From NCBI GenBank assembly GCA_020073165.1, contig JAIQFP010000002.1, forward strand, positions 124,001 through 188,000: 64,000 nucleotides of DNA, given 5' to 3'. The notes under the pieces are model-generated. The model was not told the DNA's origin, made no database searches, and saw only the letters and a list, made by a program, of their open reading frames with translations. A program made the translations under genes and the position numbers. This document shows positions 63,360 to 64,000 of this stretch, in pieces. Each line of letters starts with the position of its first letter. Within the stretch, counting starts at the first letter, position 1. This stretch comes from Terriglobia bacterium (GTDB lineage Bacteria > Acidobacteriota > Terriglobia > Terriglobales > Acidobacteriaceae).

Positions 63360-64000
63360 ATGAGCTACCAGGTCCTGGCGCGCAAGTACCGTCCGCAGAA
63401 GTTCTCCGAAGTCATCGGGCAGGAACACGTTACCCGGACCCTGACGAATGCCCTGGAGCAGGGCCGCACCGCCCACGGCTACATCTTCAGCGGGCACCGG
63501 GGCATCGGCAAGACCACCGTCGCCCGTATTCTGGCCATGTGTCTGAACTGCCGGTCGTCCGACAAGCCCCTGGCCGAGCCCTGCGGGGTATGCGAGTCCT
63601 GCACCGAAATCCGCGCCGGCAACTCGGTGGATGTGATCGAAATCGACGCTGCCACCAACCGCGGCATCGACGAAATCCGCGAACTCCGCGAGGCCGCCCG
63701 TTACCGTCCGGCCCGCGACCGTTTCAAGATCTACATCCTCGACGAAGCCCACCAGATCACCGACGCCGCCTTCAATGCCCTGCTGAAGACGCTGGAGGAG
63801 CCGCCCGGGCACGTGGTGTTCATGCTGGCTACCACGCAGCCGGAAGATATCCCGCAGACCATCCGCTCGCGCTGCCAGCACTTCAGCTTCCGCGCTGTTA
63901 GGTTTGAGGAGATTCTCGGGCAACTGAAAGACCTCGCCGGCCGCGAAAAAATCCAGGCCGACGAAGATGCTCTCGCCCTGCTGGCCGAAGCCGGTGATGG
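63360..64000 (+). CDS. dnaX: DNA polymerase III subunit gamma/tau (partial, 3' end cut by window)
   Basis: Clamp-loader ATPase that loads the beta clamp and organises the replisome. The first 213 residues are present: YQVLARKYRPQKFSEVIGQEHV, Walker A GHRGIGKTT, the four-Cys zinc site in CLNCRSSDKPLAEPCGVCESC, Walker B YILDEAH, and the SRC arginine-finger motif (TIRSRCQHF). The reading frame is open to the window edge. The tau-specific C-terminus and any frameshift site cannot be seen. It starts at ATG 63360 close to a TATAAT. Confidence 0.97.
   Translation, partial: MSYQVLARKYRPQKFSEVIGQEHVTRTLTNALEQGRTAHGYIFSGHRGIGKTTVARILAMCLNCRSSDKPLAEPCGVCESCTEIRAGNSVDVIEIDAATNRGIDEIRELREAARYRPARDRFKIYILDEAHQITDAAFNALLKTLEEPPGHVVFMLATTQPEDIPQTIRSRCQHFSFRAVRFEEILGQLKDLAGREKIQADEDALALLAEAGD

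Overview
The window reads as chromosomal DNA from a member of the Acidobacteriota (Terriglobia-like). The assignment rests on gene content: two tandem PadR regulator plus orphan FtsX/MacB-type permease (ADOP) modules, a Ser/Thr kinase with C-terminal PD40 propeller, a BshC bacillithiol enzyme, coproheme decarboxylase (ChdC/HemQ) in an apparently diderm cell (LptF/LptG, outer-membrane-type secreted proteins), and VCBS/choice-of-anchor-D and beta-helix exoproteins. GC is high and even. No rRNA, tRNA, CRISPR, phage or transposase was seen; one RNA gene, a one-piece tmRNA, is clear.

Layout. 1-10.5 kb: pstS with a Pho-box-like element, an M19 dipeptidase, two cyclophilins (one exported, one cytosolic), malate and isocitrate dehydrogenases, glnE and a small exported protein. 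10.8-19 kb: a multicopper oxidase with its copper motifs in permuted order, glnA (the GlnE target), a tiny Cys/His protein, glgB, a lone receiver protein and an M28 peptidase. 19.3-26.3 kb: a fused LptF-LptG permease, a beta-propeller lipoprotein, and a Cpx-like histidine kinase/regulator pair divergent from a Spy/CpxP-like protein with a CpxR-box-like sequence between them. 26.3-38 kb: an MsbA-like ABC exporter, methyltransferase and flavoprotein pair, a second methyltransferase, bactofilin, secreted proteins, and a mazG - GNAT - N-succinylamino-acid-racemase-like operon. 38-46.5 kb: glycerol-3-phosphate metabolism (glpD, GDPD), HAD phosphatase, bshC and the kinase-propeller protein. 46.5-53.7 kb: two PadR/ADOP modules and an M48 protease. 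53.9-56.7 kb: tmRNA and a metallopeptidase/ATP-grasp pair. 56.7-64 kb: beta-helix lipoprotein, chdC with an AhpD-like protein, cytochrome c, an alkyltransferase-like protein, a YeiH transporter, a STAS protein and the start of dnaX, cut by the window end.

Themes that link genes: nitrogen (glnA with glnE), envelope stress and envelope building (Cpx-like trio, LptFG, MsbA-like exporter, bactofilin, M48 protease), redox and heme (bshC, chdC, AhpD-like, cytochrome c), and peptide or D-amino-acid processing (M19, M28, NSAR/GNAT, metallopeptidase plus ATP-grasp). Intergenic DNA carries several unrelated short palindromes and short-period imperfect repeats, mostly at gene 3' ends, and several genes have a TANNNT -10 element so close to the start codon that their mRNAs should be leaderless or nearly so.

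Start codons were revised from the longest ORF wherever a Shine-Dalgarno, signal peptide or 4-bp overlap gave a better choice; each entry says why. Functions are from motif and family recognition by eye; no database search was run.
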